34,648 bases of DNA from Mariprofundaceae bacterium (lineage in GTDB: Bacteria > Pseudomonadota > Zetaproteobacteria > Mariprofundales > Mariprofundaceae), in NCBI GenBank assembly GCA_015663235.1, contig DQSL01000020.1, forward strand, positions 1 to 34,648. Direction: 5' to 3'. The position numbers and the translations under genes were made by a program. This document shows, in pieces, positions 15,244-23,193 of the stretch; the first letter of the stretch is position 1; every line of letters starts with the position of its first letter. The notes beneath the pieces were generated by a model. It was not told the origin of the DNA and did not search any database. It saw only the letters and a program-made list of their open reading frames with translations.

Positions 15244-15467
15244 AAATAGGTAAGTTGGTTCAATTATTTATTCCTAAAATATTTACTTACTGTGAGAAAC
15301 ATGACTCTAAAGAGCTAAATCGCTTAATGACCCTTGAATATTCAAGGTCCACCTTTCACCTATCATCATACCCATTCTGTTCAGCCTCCCCTAAGATTCT
15401 AAAAGAAAAGTCAATACGATATTGGACAGATGAATTCGATGTTTTAAACACAACTTATAGTGGCTAA
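15240..15467 (+). CDS. Small orphan protein, possibly a truncated gene
   Basis: A 75-residue ORF starting at an ATG that overlaps the exonuclease stop (ATGA), with GGGAG seven bases upstream, so translational coupling is possible. It contains Lys/Ile-rich helices, YCEKHDSKELNRLMTLEYS and a RYWTDEFDVLNTTY segment near the end. I do not recognise the family. The abrupt end inside the left arm of a 46-bp palindrome and its AT-rich codons unlike its neighbours suggest a remnant of a larger acquired gene. Function unknown. Confidence 0.5.
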   Translation: MKIGKLVQLFIPKIFTYCEKHDSKELNRLMTLEYSRSTFHLSSYPFCSASPKILKEKSIRYWTDEFDVLNTTYSG

Positions 15468-15500
15468 GTCAAATTGGCCAATTTATAAGAGCCACTATAA
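15455..15500. repeat. 46-bp concentric palindrome
   Basis: An outer dyad TTATAGTGGCT (15455-15465) and AGCCACTATAA (15490-15500) is centred on exactly the same point as an inner perfect palindrome AAATTGGCCAATTT (15471-15484). Thus 18 of 23 base pairs of the 46-base dyad match, with only a five-base mismatch zone on each side. There is no U-tract, so it is not an ordinary terminator. It may be an operator, a recombination or resolution site, or the scar of a mobile element. Confidence 0.75.
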
Positions 15501-15572
15501 ATGGCTTACAGAGAAGTTGCAGATGTAGCTGCCCGCTACATCACCATAATTAATAGAACCCTAGAAAAATAA
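15501..15572 (+). other. 23-codon mini-ORF with internal hairpin
   Basis: The ATG at 15501 directly after the palindrome opens a 23-residue frame beginning MAYREVADVAARY. It includes a perfect 8-bp hairpin GATGTAGC/GCTACATC (15522-15529 and 15535-15542). There is no ribosome binding site because the palindrome occupies that place. It may be the start of a decayed gene or chance; I do not claim it is translated. Confidence 0.2.
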
Positions 15573-15603
15573 ATACTCAATGGTGGATTATGGATAAGAA
15601 CCC

Positions 15604-16548
15604 TTAAAGCAAAAGCCCTTTGAGCCTATCCATCAGTTCAATATCTTGAAGCTCAGCAATACCCACCATCGCTTTATCTTTCCAAGGTAAATCAGCCCAT
15701 GCTGCCTTAATCAAATGCGGCATGGATTCTTCCAAAACGGTTAAAATCGACTGCGCTTGCAGCAGGTCTTTTTCTTTTTTATCCAAATCACGACGATAGT
15801 AATAAATTATGCACTTATGCAACGCATATCGGGCGGGCTGTGGCACATAAACCAACACACCATTGCGGGTAATCACGGCAGCTTGTTGCGGCTCTTGAAT
15901 CAAATAATCTAAGAACCGAAGTGGTTCGGCATGAATGTCTGTACCATTCAATAACACAGGTGTTGTATTGGGTTTGCCTCTCATAGGTGTTAGAAAATCA
16001 ATCTTCATGCCGTTTTTATGTTTAAAATTTGTGGGTGCATGTTTGTGATTAAGCTGAGGAATAGGGCGAAATCCAATTTTTTGTAGCCGCTCAACAACTT
16101 TGATGGGCTTCTGCCCCGATAACCTAACCATTCTGCCCATATCAATATCTTTGGTTTCGGCAGTATGCCCATCCCATGTCACGCCCAAAGCATTGCCTAT
16201 CGCACTAAACGCATGTGAGCCAATCAGCACACACTTTTGCTGTGAAAAGACACCCAGCGCATCCAATAATTCAATTGCCTTTAAGCTTGCTCTATCGGGT
16301 GCATTGCATCCTGCCGCCATCAGCATGGAGCACATCATACTTCTTGTTTTAAAGCTGGAATTTTTGAAGTCTGCTTGAATAGGTAGCGTTAAACGTTCTC
16401 CCTCATAAGAAATCCTATGCTGAAAATGAGTAATACCCTTGGGCTGCACAGCCACAACAGAACCCGATGAAGGAAAGCCAATTTCAGATTTTAGCTCCTC
16501 CATGAGATTACTATATATAAGTCTCGAAGTTTTATCCCAGTAATGCAT
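15604..16548 (-). CDS. GSU2403-family nucleotidyltransferase-fold protein
   Basis: A 314-residue protein. VLIGSHAFSAIGNALGV has the Gly110-Ser111 pair of the polymerase-beta nucleotidyltransferase fold, followed by TKDIDMG with Asp134 and Asp136 and a third acidic strand GMKIDFLTP (Asp184), so a full catalytic triad is possible. This fits the GSU2403/NTP_transf_8 family, whose function is unknown; related folds include AbiE-type toxins. The C-terminal half is helical and Lys-rich. It lies alone, opposite to its neighbours, in an AT-richer patch, which suggests horizontal gain. The start at 16548 sits about eight bases after the predicted -10 element, so the message may be nearly leaderless; an internal ATG at 16503 is the alternative. 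Confidence 0.72.
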   Translation of the reverse strand: MHYWDKTSRLIYSNLMEELKSEIGFPSSGSVVAVQPKGITHFQHRISYEGERLTLPIQADFKNSSFKTRSMMCSMLMAAGCNAPDRASLKAIELLDALGVFSQQKCVLIGSHAFSAIGNALGVTWDGHTAETKDIDMGRMVRLSGQKPIKVVERLQKIGFRPIPQLNHKHAPTNFKHKNGMKIDFLTPMRGKPNTTPVLLNGTDIHAEPLRFLDYLIQEPQQAAVITRNGVLVYVPQPARYALHKCIIYYYRRDLDKKEKDLLQAQSILTVLEESMPHLIKAAWADLPWKDKAMVGIAELQDIELMDRLKGLLL

Positions 16549-16555
16549 AACATGA

Positions 16556-16585
16556 AGTATGCGATCAGTTATACCTTTTTGTCAA
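16556..16585 (-). promoter_or_regulatory. Promoter of the nucleotidyltransferase gene inside a palindrome
   Basis: On the minus strand a consensus TTGACA (16585-16580) is followed after 18 bases by CATACT (16561-16556). The -35 lies in the loop and the spacer in the left arm of the palindrome at 16561-16605, so a protein bound to the palindrome would cover the promoter. Confidence 0.45.
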
Positions 16586-16605
16586 ATAAAGGTATAGCTG
16601 ATCGC
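16561..16605. repeat. 18-bp-arm inverted repeat (candidate operator)
   Basis: GCGATCAGTTATACCTTT (16561-16578) and AAAGGTATAGCTGATCGC (16588-16605) are inverted copies with one T-G mismatch and a nine-base centre. It lies between the nucleotidyltransferase start and the YadG-like gene. It lacks a following T-tract on either strand and so is more like an operator or element end than a terminator. Confidence 0.8.
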
Positions 16606-16652
16606 TTCTGTTGCTCATAGTTTTTCAGTGCAAGCTGGCATAGAGTTAGCCC

Positions 16653-17579
16653 GTGGACACGATTATTTCAATTTCAAATTTATCCAAAGTATATGCCAAC
16701 GGACACCAAGCCCTTGATGATGTGTCGTTGGATATTAAACGTGGTGAAATCTTAGCGCTTTTAGGACCAAACGGAGCGGGGAAAACCACACTCATATCGA
16801 CCATTTGTGGCTTAGTGTCACCGACTTCAGGCAGTGTAACAGTGAACGGCTTTGATATTGAAGAAGACTACCGCCAAGCCCGTGAACTCATTGGACTTGT
16901 GCCACAAGAATTAACATTGTCCGCTTTCGAATCGCTTTGGCACACCATAGATTTCAGCCGTGGTCTTTTTGGTAAACCCGCTGATGTACCATACCTTGAA
17001 CAACTTCTCAAAGACCTCAGTTTATTCGATAAAAAAGACCAAGAAATACACATGTTATCAGGCGGCATGAAGCGGCGGGTCTTGATTGCCAAAGCTTTAT
17101 CGCATGAGCCGATGATTTTGTTTTTGGATGAGCCAACCGCAGGTGTAGACGTGGGTTTGCGCAAAGATATGTGGAAGATTGTGCATAAGCTGCGTGATGC
17201 GGGTGTGACCATCATCTTGACCACCCACTATATCGAAGAAGCTGAAGCTATTGCCGACCGCGTTGGCGTCATCAACAAGGGGAAACTCTTATTGGTTGAA
17301 GACAAAGACAACCTGATGCAAAAGCTGGGTAAAAAGCAGCTGATTATTGAGCTTTCGGAAGCGATTCGTGTAATTCCTGAATCCCTTGCCTCTTACGCTC
17401 TGGTATTGTCCAAGGCGGGCAACAAGCTAACTTATCACTATGATACGACTGCCGATGGCACGGGTATTACAACATTATTGCAACGGACTCGAGAAGCAGG
17501 GTTGTCCCTCAAAGACATGCAGACCAAACAAAGTTCGTTGGAAGATATTTTCGTTGATTTGGTGGAGGAAAGCACATGA
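16653..17579 (+). CDS. yadG: ABC-2 type exporter ATPase, YadG-like
   Basis: A 308-residue ABC ATPase: Walker [10 protein letters not shown] (38-46), a GLVPQE Q-loop, LSGGMKRR signature, [11 protein letters not shown] Walker B, and TTHYIEEAE switch His. Length and the SGGMKRR/AGVD/HYIEEAE combination match E. coli YadG (308 residues). A C-terminal ~80-residue extension follows, as in NodI/DrrA-type ATPases. GTG start with a weak ribosome binding site. The stop overlaps the start of the permease gene by four bases (ATGA), so the two proteins are made together. Substrate unknown. Confidence 0.85.
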   Translation: MDTIISISNLSKVYANGHQALDDVSLDIKRGEILALLGPNGAGKTTLISTICGLVSPTSGSVTVNGFDIEEDYRQARELIGLVPQELTLSAFESLWHTIDFSRGLFGKPADVPYLEQLLKDLSLFDKKDQEIHMLSGGMKRRVLIAKALSHEPMILFLDEPTAGVDVGLRKDMWKIVHKLRDAGVTIILTTHYIEEAEAIADRVGVINKGKLLLVEDKDNLMQKLGKKQLIIELSEAIRVIPESLASYALVLSKAGNKLTYHYDTTADGTGITTLLQRTREAGLSLKDMQTKQSSLEDIFVDLVEEST

Positions 17580-18337
17580 GTTTCCGCGCTGTTTCCACCA
17601 TTTATAAGTATGAAATGCTGCGCACTTGGCGCACACTTTTTCAAAGTGTTGCTTCGCCTGTGTTGTCCACATCCCTTTACTTTGTCGTCTTTGGCACAGC
17701 CATTGGCTCACGCATTCAAGCCATTGAAGGTGTATCATACGGCTTGTTTATCGTGCCTGGTTTAATCATGCTCGCCATACTCACCCAAAGCATTGCTAAC
17801 GCATCTTTTGGCATCTTTTTTCCTAAGTTTACAGGTGCAATTTATGAAGTGATGTCTGCCCCTATTTCATTCTTTGAAATTTTACTGGGTTATGTGGGCG
17901 CTGCTGCCAGCAAATCATTTATTATTGGCATTATTATTTTAACCACCGCCAACTTGTTTGTAGACATCCAAGTTGCCCACCCTATTTGGATGCTTACTTT
18001 TCTGATTTTAACATGCATTTCATTTAGTTTACTTGGTTTCATCCTTGGCTTGTGGGCGAAAAATTTTGAGCAACTACAAATTGTGCCGCTCTTGATTGTC
18101 ACACCCTTGGTCTTTCTCGGTGGCACATTTTATTCAGTGAATATGCTGCCACCCATCTGGCAAACCATCACCCTGTTCAACCCTGTGCTTTATTTGGTGA
18201 GCGGTTTCCGTTGGAGTTTTTTTGAAGTGTCTGATGTGCATGTTTGGCTGAGTTTAGCAGTGATACTTAGCTTCTTGGCTACCTGCATTGCTATTGTGTG
18301 GTGGATGTTTAAAACGGGCTACCGCCTAAAAAAATGA
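17576..18337 (+). CDS. yadH: ABC-2 type exporter permease, YadH-like
   Basis: A 253-residue membrane protein with about six hydrophobic segments, including [19 protein letters not shown], the conserved [20 protein letters not shown] amphipathic coupling region, and [21 protein letters not shown], the ABC-2 signature region. The size matches E. coli YadH (256). It is coupled by a four-base overlap to the ATPase and would form an A2B2 exporter in the inner membrane. A PAP2-type lipoprotein gene begins 13 bases downstream, which hints at lipid or envelope-precursor export, but that is inference. Confidence 0.87.
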   Translation: MSFRAVSTIYKYEMLRTWRTLFQSVASPVLSTSLYFVVFGTAIGSRIQAIEGVSYGLFIVPGLIMLAILTQSIANASFGIFFPKFTGAIYEVMSAPISFFEILLGYVGAAASKSFIIGIIILTTANLFVDIQVAHPIWMLTFLILTCISFSLLGFILGLWAKNFEQLQIVPLLIVTPLVFLGGTFYSVNMLPPIWQTITLFNPVLYLVSGFRWSFFEVSDVHVWLSLAVILSFLATCIAIVWWMFKTGYRLKK

Positions 18338-18349
18338 TGCTTTACATCT

Positions 18350-19177
18350 ATGTTCAATAATTTGCTACGAACCATGAAGTTGATAATCGTCATCACCTTT
18401 GCCATAAGCCTTTCAAGCTGCGCCTCAACACATGGCGAATGGGGCAAGTCCGCCACTTTAATGCCTAGATGGAGTGCAGTAAAAGATGCTGCTGTTTCTG
18501 CCGCGACCGACCCAAACACTTGGATACCTCTTGCTGGTGCTGCGGTTTTTGGTGCAACCTCCTTTAGTGGAACCAACTGGGATCACAAAACATCCGACTG
18601 GGCAGTGCGCACCACCCCCATATTTGGCTCTGCCGAACATGCGCGCGATACAAGCGACCGACTGGAAGATATATCTCGAACCAACTTCTTTTTCACCTCA
18701 CTGCTCACCCCATCAGGTGATGGTTGGGATGGCGCATGGAATAAAGCCAAAGGCTTGGCAATTGGTTTTACCGCTCGCCGCATTAATGCGGAAATCACAG
18801 ATTCCATCAAATTTTCCACCAACCGCGTGCGCCCAGACAAAAGCGATGACTTCAGCTTCCCATCAGGGCATACGTCTAATTCAAGCGTTTATGCGAGCAT
18901 TTCAGTACACAACTTAACCTACTTAAACCTTACACAAACACAGGAAGCCCTTTGGAAAGCTTCATCCTATACCGTGGCTGGCTTAACAGCTTGGGCAAGG
19001 GTGGAAGGCAATCGCCATTACCCCTCAGATGTGTTGACCGGTTATGCATTAGGCAACTTTTTAGGCATCTTTATTAGCCAAGCTTTTATCAACCCTGAAG
19101 CCAAAAATAAGTTTCATGTTGACATGAGCCTTCTGCAAAACCGTGAACAATCTTTCACATTAAGCTATCGTTGGTAA
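18350..19177 (+). CDS. PAP2-family phosphatase, predicted lipoprotein
   Basis: A 275-residue exported protein. The N-terminus is a signal peptide with lipobox LSSC (Cys24; Cys16 if the ATG at 18374 is used; neither start has a good ribosome binding site). The three PAP2 acid phosphatase motifs are intact: KFSTNRVRPD (KxxxxxxRP-like), FPSGHTS, and ARVEGNRHYPSDVLTGY (SR-x5-H-x3-D type with Ala for Ser). The end FTLSYRW has an aromatic last residue. Such enzymes dephosphorylate undecaprenyl-PP, lipid A or phosphatidic acid; here the polypeptide is only modestly hydrophobic, so it is more likely a periplasmic lipid-anchored phosphatase than a six-helix membrane enzyme. It is probably co-transcribed with the YadGH-like exporter and gspAB. 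Confidence 0.8.
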   Translation: MFNNLLRTMKLIIVITFAISLSSCASTHGEWGKSATLMPRWSAVKDAAVSAATDPNTWIPLAGAAVFGATSFSGTNWDHKTSDWAVRTTPIFGSAEHARDTSDRLEDISRTNFFFTSLLTPSGDGWDGAWNKAKGLAIGFTARRINAEITDSIKFSTNRVRPDKSDDFSFPSGHTSNSSVYASISVHNLTYLNLTQTQEALWKASSYTVAGLTAWARVEGNRHYPSDVLTGYALGNFLGIFISQAFINPEAKNKFHVDMSLLQNREQSFTLSYRW

Positions 19178-19180
19178 ATC

Positions 19181-20902
19181 ATGTATAACAACTACTTCGG
19201 GCTAAGCGAAAAGCCATTCACCATTGCACCCAACCCGCAATATTTATATATGAGCAAGCGGCATCAAGAAGCCTTGGCACATATGCTGTATGGCTTGCAG
19301 GGTGAAGGCGGCATTATGGTGTTGACTGGTGAAGTCGGCACGGGCAAAACCACCATTTGTCGCAGCCTGCTCAACCAACTGCCTGAGAACACCAATGTGG
19401 CATACATCATCAACCCCAGACAATCCGAAACAGAAATGTTGGCAAGCTTGTGTGATGAATTGCATATTGCCTGCACAGAGCCAAGCAGCATTAAAAGTTT
19501 AACCGATGCGCTCAATCAATACTTATTGGAAACCCATGCCAAAGGTCGGCATACCGTGCTCATTATTGATGAAGCGCAAAATATCGACATTACCGTGATG
19601 GAGCAACTTCGGCTTTTGACCAACTTGGAAACCAACGACAAAAAACTGCTACAAATCATGTTGCTTGGGCAGCCTGAATTATCAGATATATTGCAACGCC
19701 AAGATTTGCGACAATTTGCCCAACGCATCACTTCGCGTTATCACCTCACCCCCTTGGATAAAGCTGAAGTTACGGCTTATGTGAACCATCGCCTTACCAT
19801 TGCAGGCTGTGAAAACCAGACGATTTTTTCCAAGGTTGTGCTAAGTTTATTGTATGATTATTCAGGTGGCATCCCGCGCCTTATCAATTTGATTGCAGAC
19901 CGCGCATTGCTTGGTGCTTATGCATCGGAAAGCAAGCAAGTGAACAAACAGATGTTGCAACAAGCCAAGCTGGAAGTGATGGGCGAGCTATCAAAACAAA
20001 CACATACTTCTCGTCCTTTCGTTTTACCTTACTTGTTTGTATTTATCGCAACCTTAGCCGCACTTTGGGCTTGGAATGAAACACAAACGCCGCAACACCC
20101 AACGGCTAGCAACATCACCGCGCAACCATCGCTGCATGTGCAAACCACGCCCAAACCATCGCTGGAAACAGTGGTGATGCCAACACCTACCCAACATGCG
20201 ATTAAAGAAATGATGGGAAAAGAGAGTCATGAGCCTATAAAAGAAGTGGTGCGCACACCTAAACCTATCGCTGCCCAAGCGCCACAAGCACAACATATTC
20301 CAAGCACCGCATCTCAAAATGATGCTTTTATTTCTATTTTCAAAGCATGGAACATTCCGTATCAGCCAGCCACAGATGGTGATGCCTGTGCCTTTGCTTT
20401 AACACATCAACTTGCATGTTTGCGTCAACGTAGTGACTTGGCAACCATGCGCAGCTTGGATAGACCTGCCGTGCTCACCATCAGCAATGAAACAGGACAA
20501 ACAGTATATACAGCGATTACATCTTTGATGGGTACAACCGCCCTCGCCGCTGTGCAAGATGTATATGCTGAAATACCTTTGAACCAACTGGCGCTGCAAA
20601 GTCACAATGATTTTACATTGTTATGGAAAACTCCCCAAGCTTATGATGCGCCTGTGCGCCCTGGGCATCAAGGCAAGCTGGTGGCACTTTTGGCAGCACA
20701 AGTCACCCAAGCTCTCAATCAAAGCTGGATTGGTGCGCCGCGAACGCAATATGATGACAGCCTCAAAGAACAGGTGAAAATAGTGCAGCGGCAAGAAGGC
20801 TTAGCGCCTGATGGCGTGGCTGGACCACTGACGTGGATTCACATCAATCGCTTGAACCAACTGAATGCGCCTAGCTTACAAGCGGTGGTGGAAAACAACT
20901 GA
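19181..20902 (+). CDS. gspA: AAA ATPase GspA/ExeA-like, secretin assembly
   Basis: A 573-residue protein starting MYNNYFGLSEKPF, the usual ExeA/GspA opening. The AAA domain has Walker A GEVGTGKTT (50-58), Walker B VLIIDEAQ (126-133) and GGIPRLINLIADRAL. One transmembrane segment spans about 279-298, followed by a Pro/Thr-rich periplasmic linker and a C-terminal peptidoglycan-binding domain (about 515-560, with VQRQEGLAPDGVAGPLTW). In Aeromonas, ExeA with ExeB uses ATP and peptidoglycan binding to open the cell wall so that the type II secretion secretin can assemble. The gene starts four bases after the PAP2 stop and overlaps gspB by one base. No other gsp genes are in the window. Confidence 0.9.
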   Translation: MYNNYFGLSEKPFTIAPNPQYLYMSKRHQEALAHMLYGLQGEGGIMVLTGEVGTGKTTICRSLLNQLPENTNVAYIINPRQSETEMLASLCDELHIACTEPSSIKSLTDALNQYLLETHAKGRHTVLIIDEAQNIDITVMEQLRLLTNLETNDKKLLQIMLLGQPELSDILQRQDLRQFAQRITSRYHLTPLDKAEVTAYVNHRLTIAGCENQTIFSKVVLSLLYDYSGGIPRLINLIADRALLGAYASESKQVNKQMLQQAKLEVMGELSKQTHTSRPFVLPYLFVFIATLAALWAWNETQTPQHPTASNITAQPSLHVQTTPKPSLETVVMPTPTQHAIKEMMGKESHEPIKEVVRTPKPIAAQAPQAQHIPSTASQNDAFISIFKAWNIPYQPATDGDACAFALTHQLACLRQRSDLATMRSLDRPAVLTISNETGQTVYTAITSLMGTTALAAVQDVYAEIPLNQLALQSHNDFTLLWKTPQAYDAPVRPGHQGKLVALLAAQVTQALNQSWIGAPRTQYDDSLKEQVKIVQRQEGLAPDGVAGPLTWIHINRLNQLNAPSLQAVVENN

Positions 20903-21495
20903 TGTCGTATATTTTGGATGCGCTAAACAAAGCGGATAAAGATAGGCAACAACAAGCCCCAATCAGCACAACACCTGCTTCCTCGCAGCATAAGCCTACA
21001 ACTGCACATCAAACAAACGCAGGAAAATACAGTTTATTTATCGTTTTTATAACTGTGGTTTCCCTCGTTTTGTGGGTTTTTCCAAGTAACGATGAAACAT
21101 CTATTCAACAAGATACCCTGCCTCAAAAAAAGCAAAACATAACCCCTGCGCCTCAATTTAGGTCACTTGTTCAAGTCAAAGAAACAACACCTCAACCCAT
21201 ACAACAAACGGCAACAAAAACCGAACCTGTTCAAGAAAAAGTTAAAACTGTCCCCAATATTATGGCTTTGCATTCAGAAATACGAAACCAGCTTCCACCC
21301 ATTGCAATTTCTGCACATGTTTACAGTCAAAGCACCAATAAACGTATGGTGATTATCAACAACCAAGTTAAACACGAGCAACAGTATATTGCAGAACATT
21401 TGCAACTTACACGTATCACGCAGCATGGCATTCAACTGCAATATAAAGACACCGCTTTTACGATGAAAGTAAAAGACCAATGGCCGCCTTTTTAA
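20902..21495 (+). CDS. gspB: General secretion pathway protein B
   Basis: A 197-residue protein beginning MSYILDALNKADKDR, the hallmark of GspB/ExeB. One transmembrane segment lies at 43-60, then a low-complexity Gln/Pro/Thr linker, then a C-terminal domain IAISAHVYSQSTNKRMVIIN with ITQHGIQLQYKDTAFTM, the T2SSB fold. GspB pairs with GspA in secretin placement. TGATG overlap with gspA implies coupled translation and stoichiometric production. The C-terminal domain also resembles PulB/OutB. No terminator with a U-tract is seen in the 96 bases that follow. Confidence 0.9.
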   Translation: MSYILDALNKADKDRQQQAPISTTPASSQHKPTTAHQTNAGKYSLFIVFITVVSLVLWVFPSNDETSIQQDTLPQKKQNITPAPQFRSLVQVKETTPQPIQQTATKTEPVQEKVKTVPNIMALHSEIRNQLPPIAISAHVYSQSTNKRMVIINNQVKHEQQYIAEHLQLTRITQHGIQLQYKDTAFTMKVKDQWPPF

Positions 21496-21553
21496 GGCTC
21501 CTCGCAAATCCAACCAACATGTAACCAACCTTATTCATTTAACCTTGTTCTCT

Positions 21554-21568
21554 AATGGTAAAACCATT
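21554..21568 (+). promoter_or_regulatory. Short inverted repeat before the aldehyde dehydrogenase gene
   Basis: AATGGT and ACCATT form a perfect 6-bp dyad with an AAA centre 24 bases before the ATG, upstream of the GGGAGA ribosome binding site. It may be an operator or a leader hairpin; too short to be sure. Confidence 0.3.
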
Positions 21569-21591
21569 GAAAAAATCAAGGGAGAATCAAG

Positions 21592-23112
21592 ATGCAATAT
21601 AGTAATCCAAACACTGAAGGTGCGGTGATCAACTTTAAGCCGCAATATGAAAATTTTATTGGTGGCGACTGGGTTGCCCCAGTAAAAGGGCAATACTTTG
21701 AAAATGTGTCACCCGTAAACGGCAAAGTTTTTTGTAAAATTCCACAGTCCACAGAAGAAGATATTAACCTCGCACTTGATGCTGCTCACGCTGCCAAAGA
21801 TGCGTGGGGCACAGCATCTGTCACTGAACGCTCCAATATCCTGCTCAAAATTGCCGACCGTATTGAAGAAAATTTAGAAATGTTAGCCGTGGCTGAAACA
21901 TGGGACAACGGTAAAGCAGTACGTGAAACCTTAAACGCCGATGTACCTTTAACAGCAGACCATTTCCGTTATTTTGCAGGCTGCATTCGCGCCCAGGAAG
22001 GTTCATTGGGTGAAATTGACAACAACACCATCGCTTATCATTTTCATGAGCCTCTCGGTGTTATTGGTCAAATTATTCCTTGGAATTTCCCTTTGCTGAT
22101 GGCGGCGTGGAAACTTGCGCCAGCCCTTGCCGCAGGTAATTGCGTTGTTTTAAAACCTGCTGAACAAACACCAGCTTCGATTTTAGTACTTATGGAACTG
22201 ATTGGTGATTTATTACCCGCAGGCGTGCTCAACATTGTGAATGGTTTTGGCGCAGAAGCAGGCAAAGCTTTGGCAACCAGCAAGCGTATTGCAAAAATTG
22301 CTTTTACAGGCTCAACACCTGTGGGTTCTATGATTATGAAGTATGCAGCGGATAATATTATCCCATCCACTGTGGAGCTTGGTGGCAAGTCACCCAACGT
22401 GTTCTTCTCTGATATTATGAATCAGGAAGATGCGTTTCTAAGCAAATGTATTGAAGGTGCTGTGCTGGCATTCTTTAACCAAGGCGAAGTATGCACATGC
22501 CCATCGCGTTTATTGGTTCAAGAAGATATTTATGAAGATTTCATTGCGATGGTCATTGAACGATCCAAACAAATCAAACGCGGCAACCCTTTAGATACTG
22601 AAGTGATGGTCGGCGCACAAGCATCCAAAGAGCAATATGACAAGATTTTGAGTTATCTTCAAATTGGTCGTGACGAAGGGGCTGAAGTATTGATTGGTGG
22701 TGATATGGAGACATTGGAAGACGGCTACAATGACGGCTTCTATATCCAGCCAACCTTGCTTAAAGGCACCAACGACATGCGCGTATTCCAAGAAGAAATC
22801 TTTGGGCCTGTCGTTTCTGTCACCACATTCAAAGATGCTGAAGAAGCATTGGCCATTGCCAACGATACTGAGTTTGGGCTTGGTGCTGGTGTATGGACAC
22901 GGGATATGAACTTATCCTACCGTATGGGCCGTGGTATTGAAGCGGGGCGTGTTTGGACAAACTGCTATCACCTATATCCTGCACACGCTGCATTTGGTGG
23001 CTATAAAAAATCAGGTGTTGGTCGTGAAACCCATAAAATGATGCTCAATCATTATCAGCAAACGAAAAACTTGCTTGTAAGTTACGATGTTAACCCACTA
23101 GGATTCTTCTAA
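21592..23112 (+). CDS. NAD(P)-dependent aldehyde dehydrogenase, AldB/ExaC type
   Basis: A 506-residue ALDH. Landmarks: [29 protein letters not shown] (NAD site), VELGGKSPN with catalytic Glu262, and [13 protein letters not shown] with nucleophile Cys301. The CTCPSR form and a length near 506 are typical of E. coli AldB, AcoD and ExaC, which oxidise acetaldehyde and other short aldehydes. GGGAGA precedes the ATG. The convergent regulator on the other strand has an AcoR-like GAF region, a common partner of such dehydrogenases, so ethanol, acetoin or aldehyde-stress induction is plausible. Confidence 0.93.
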   Translation: MQYSNPNTEGAVINFKPQYENFIGGDWVAPVKGQYFENVSPVNGKVFCKIPQSTEEDINLALDAAHAAKDAWGTASVTERSNILLKIADRIEENLEMLAVAETWDNGKAVRETLNADVPLTADHFRYFAGCIRAQEGSLGEIDNNTIAYHFHEPLGVIGQIIPWNFPLLMAAWKLAPALAAGNCVVLKPAEQTPASILVLMELIGDLLPAGVLNIVNGFGAEAGKALATSKRIAKIAFTGSTPVGSMIMKYAADNIIPSTVELGGKSPNVFFSDIMNQEDAFLSKCIEGAVLAFFNQGEVCTCPSRLLVQEDIYEDFIAMVIERSKQIKRGNPLDTEVMVGAQASKEQYDKILSYLQIGRDEGAEVLIGGDMETLEDGYNDGFYIQPTLLKGTNDMRVFQEEIFGPVVSVTTFKDAEEALAIANDTEFGLGAGVWTRDMNLSYRMGRGIEAGRVWTNCYHLYPAHAAFGGYKKSGVGRETHKMMLNHYQQTKNLLVSYDVNPLGFF

Positions 23113-23136
23113 AAAGTTTATCCATTCTAACATCGG

Positions 23137-23171
23137 AAAAACACGGGGCGCTTTGCGGCTCGTGTTTTTTT
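23137..23171. terminator. Bidirectional intrinsic terminator
   Basis: AAAAACACG and CGTGTTTTT flank a GC-rich inner stem (GGGCGC/GCGGCT with one mismatch and a TTT loop). Seven T follow on the plus strand and five on the minus strand, so it can end both the aldehyde dehydrogenase and the convergent regulator transcripts. Confidence 0.85.
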
Positions 23172-23193
23172 GTTTAAAACACTCAGAATGCGG

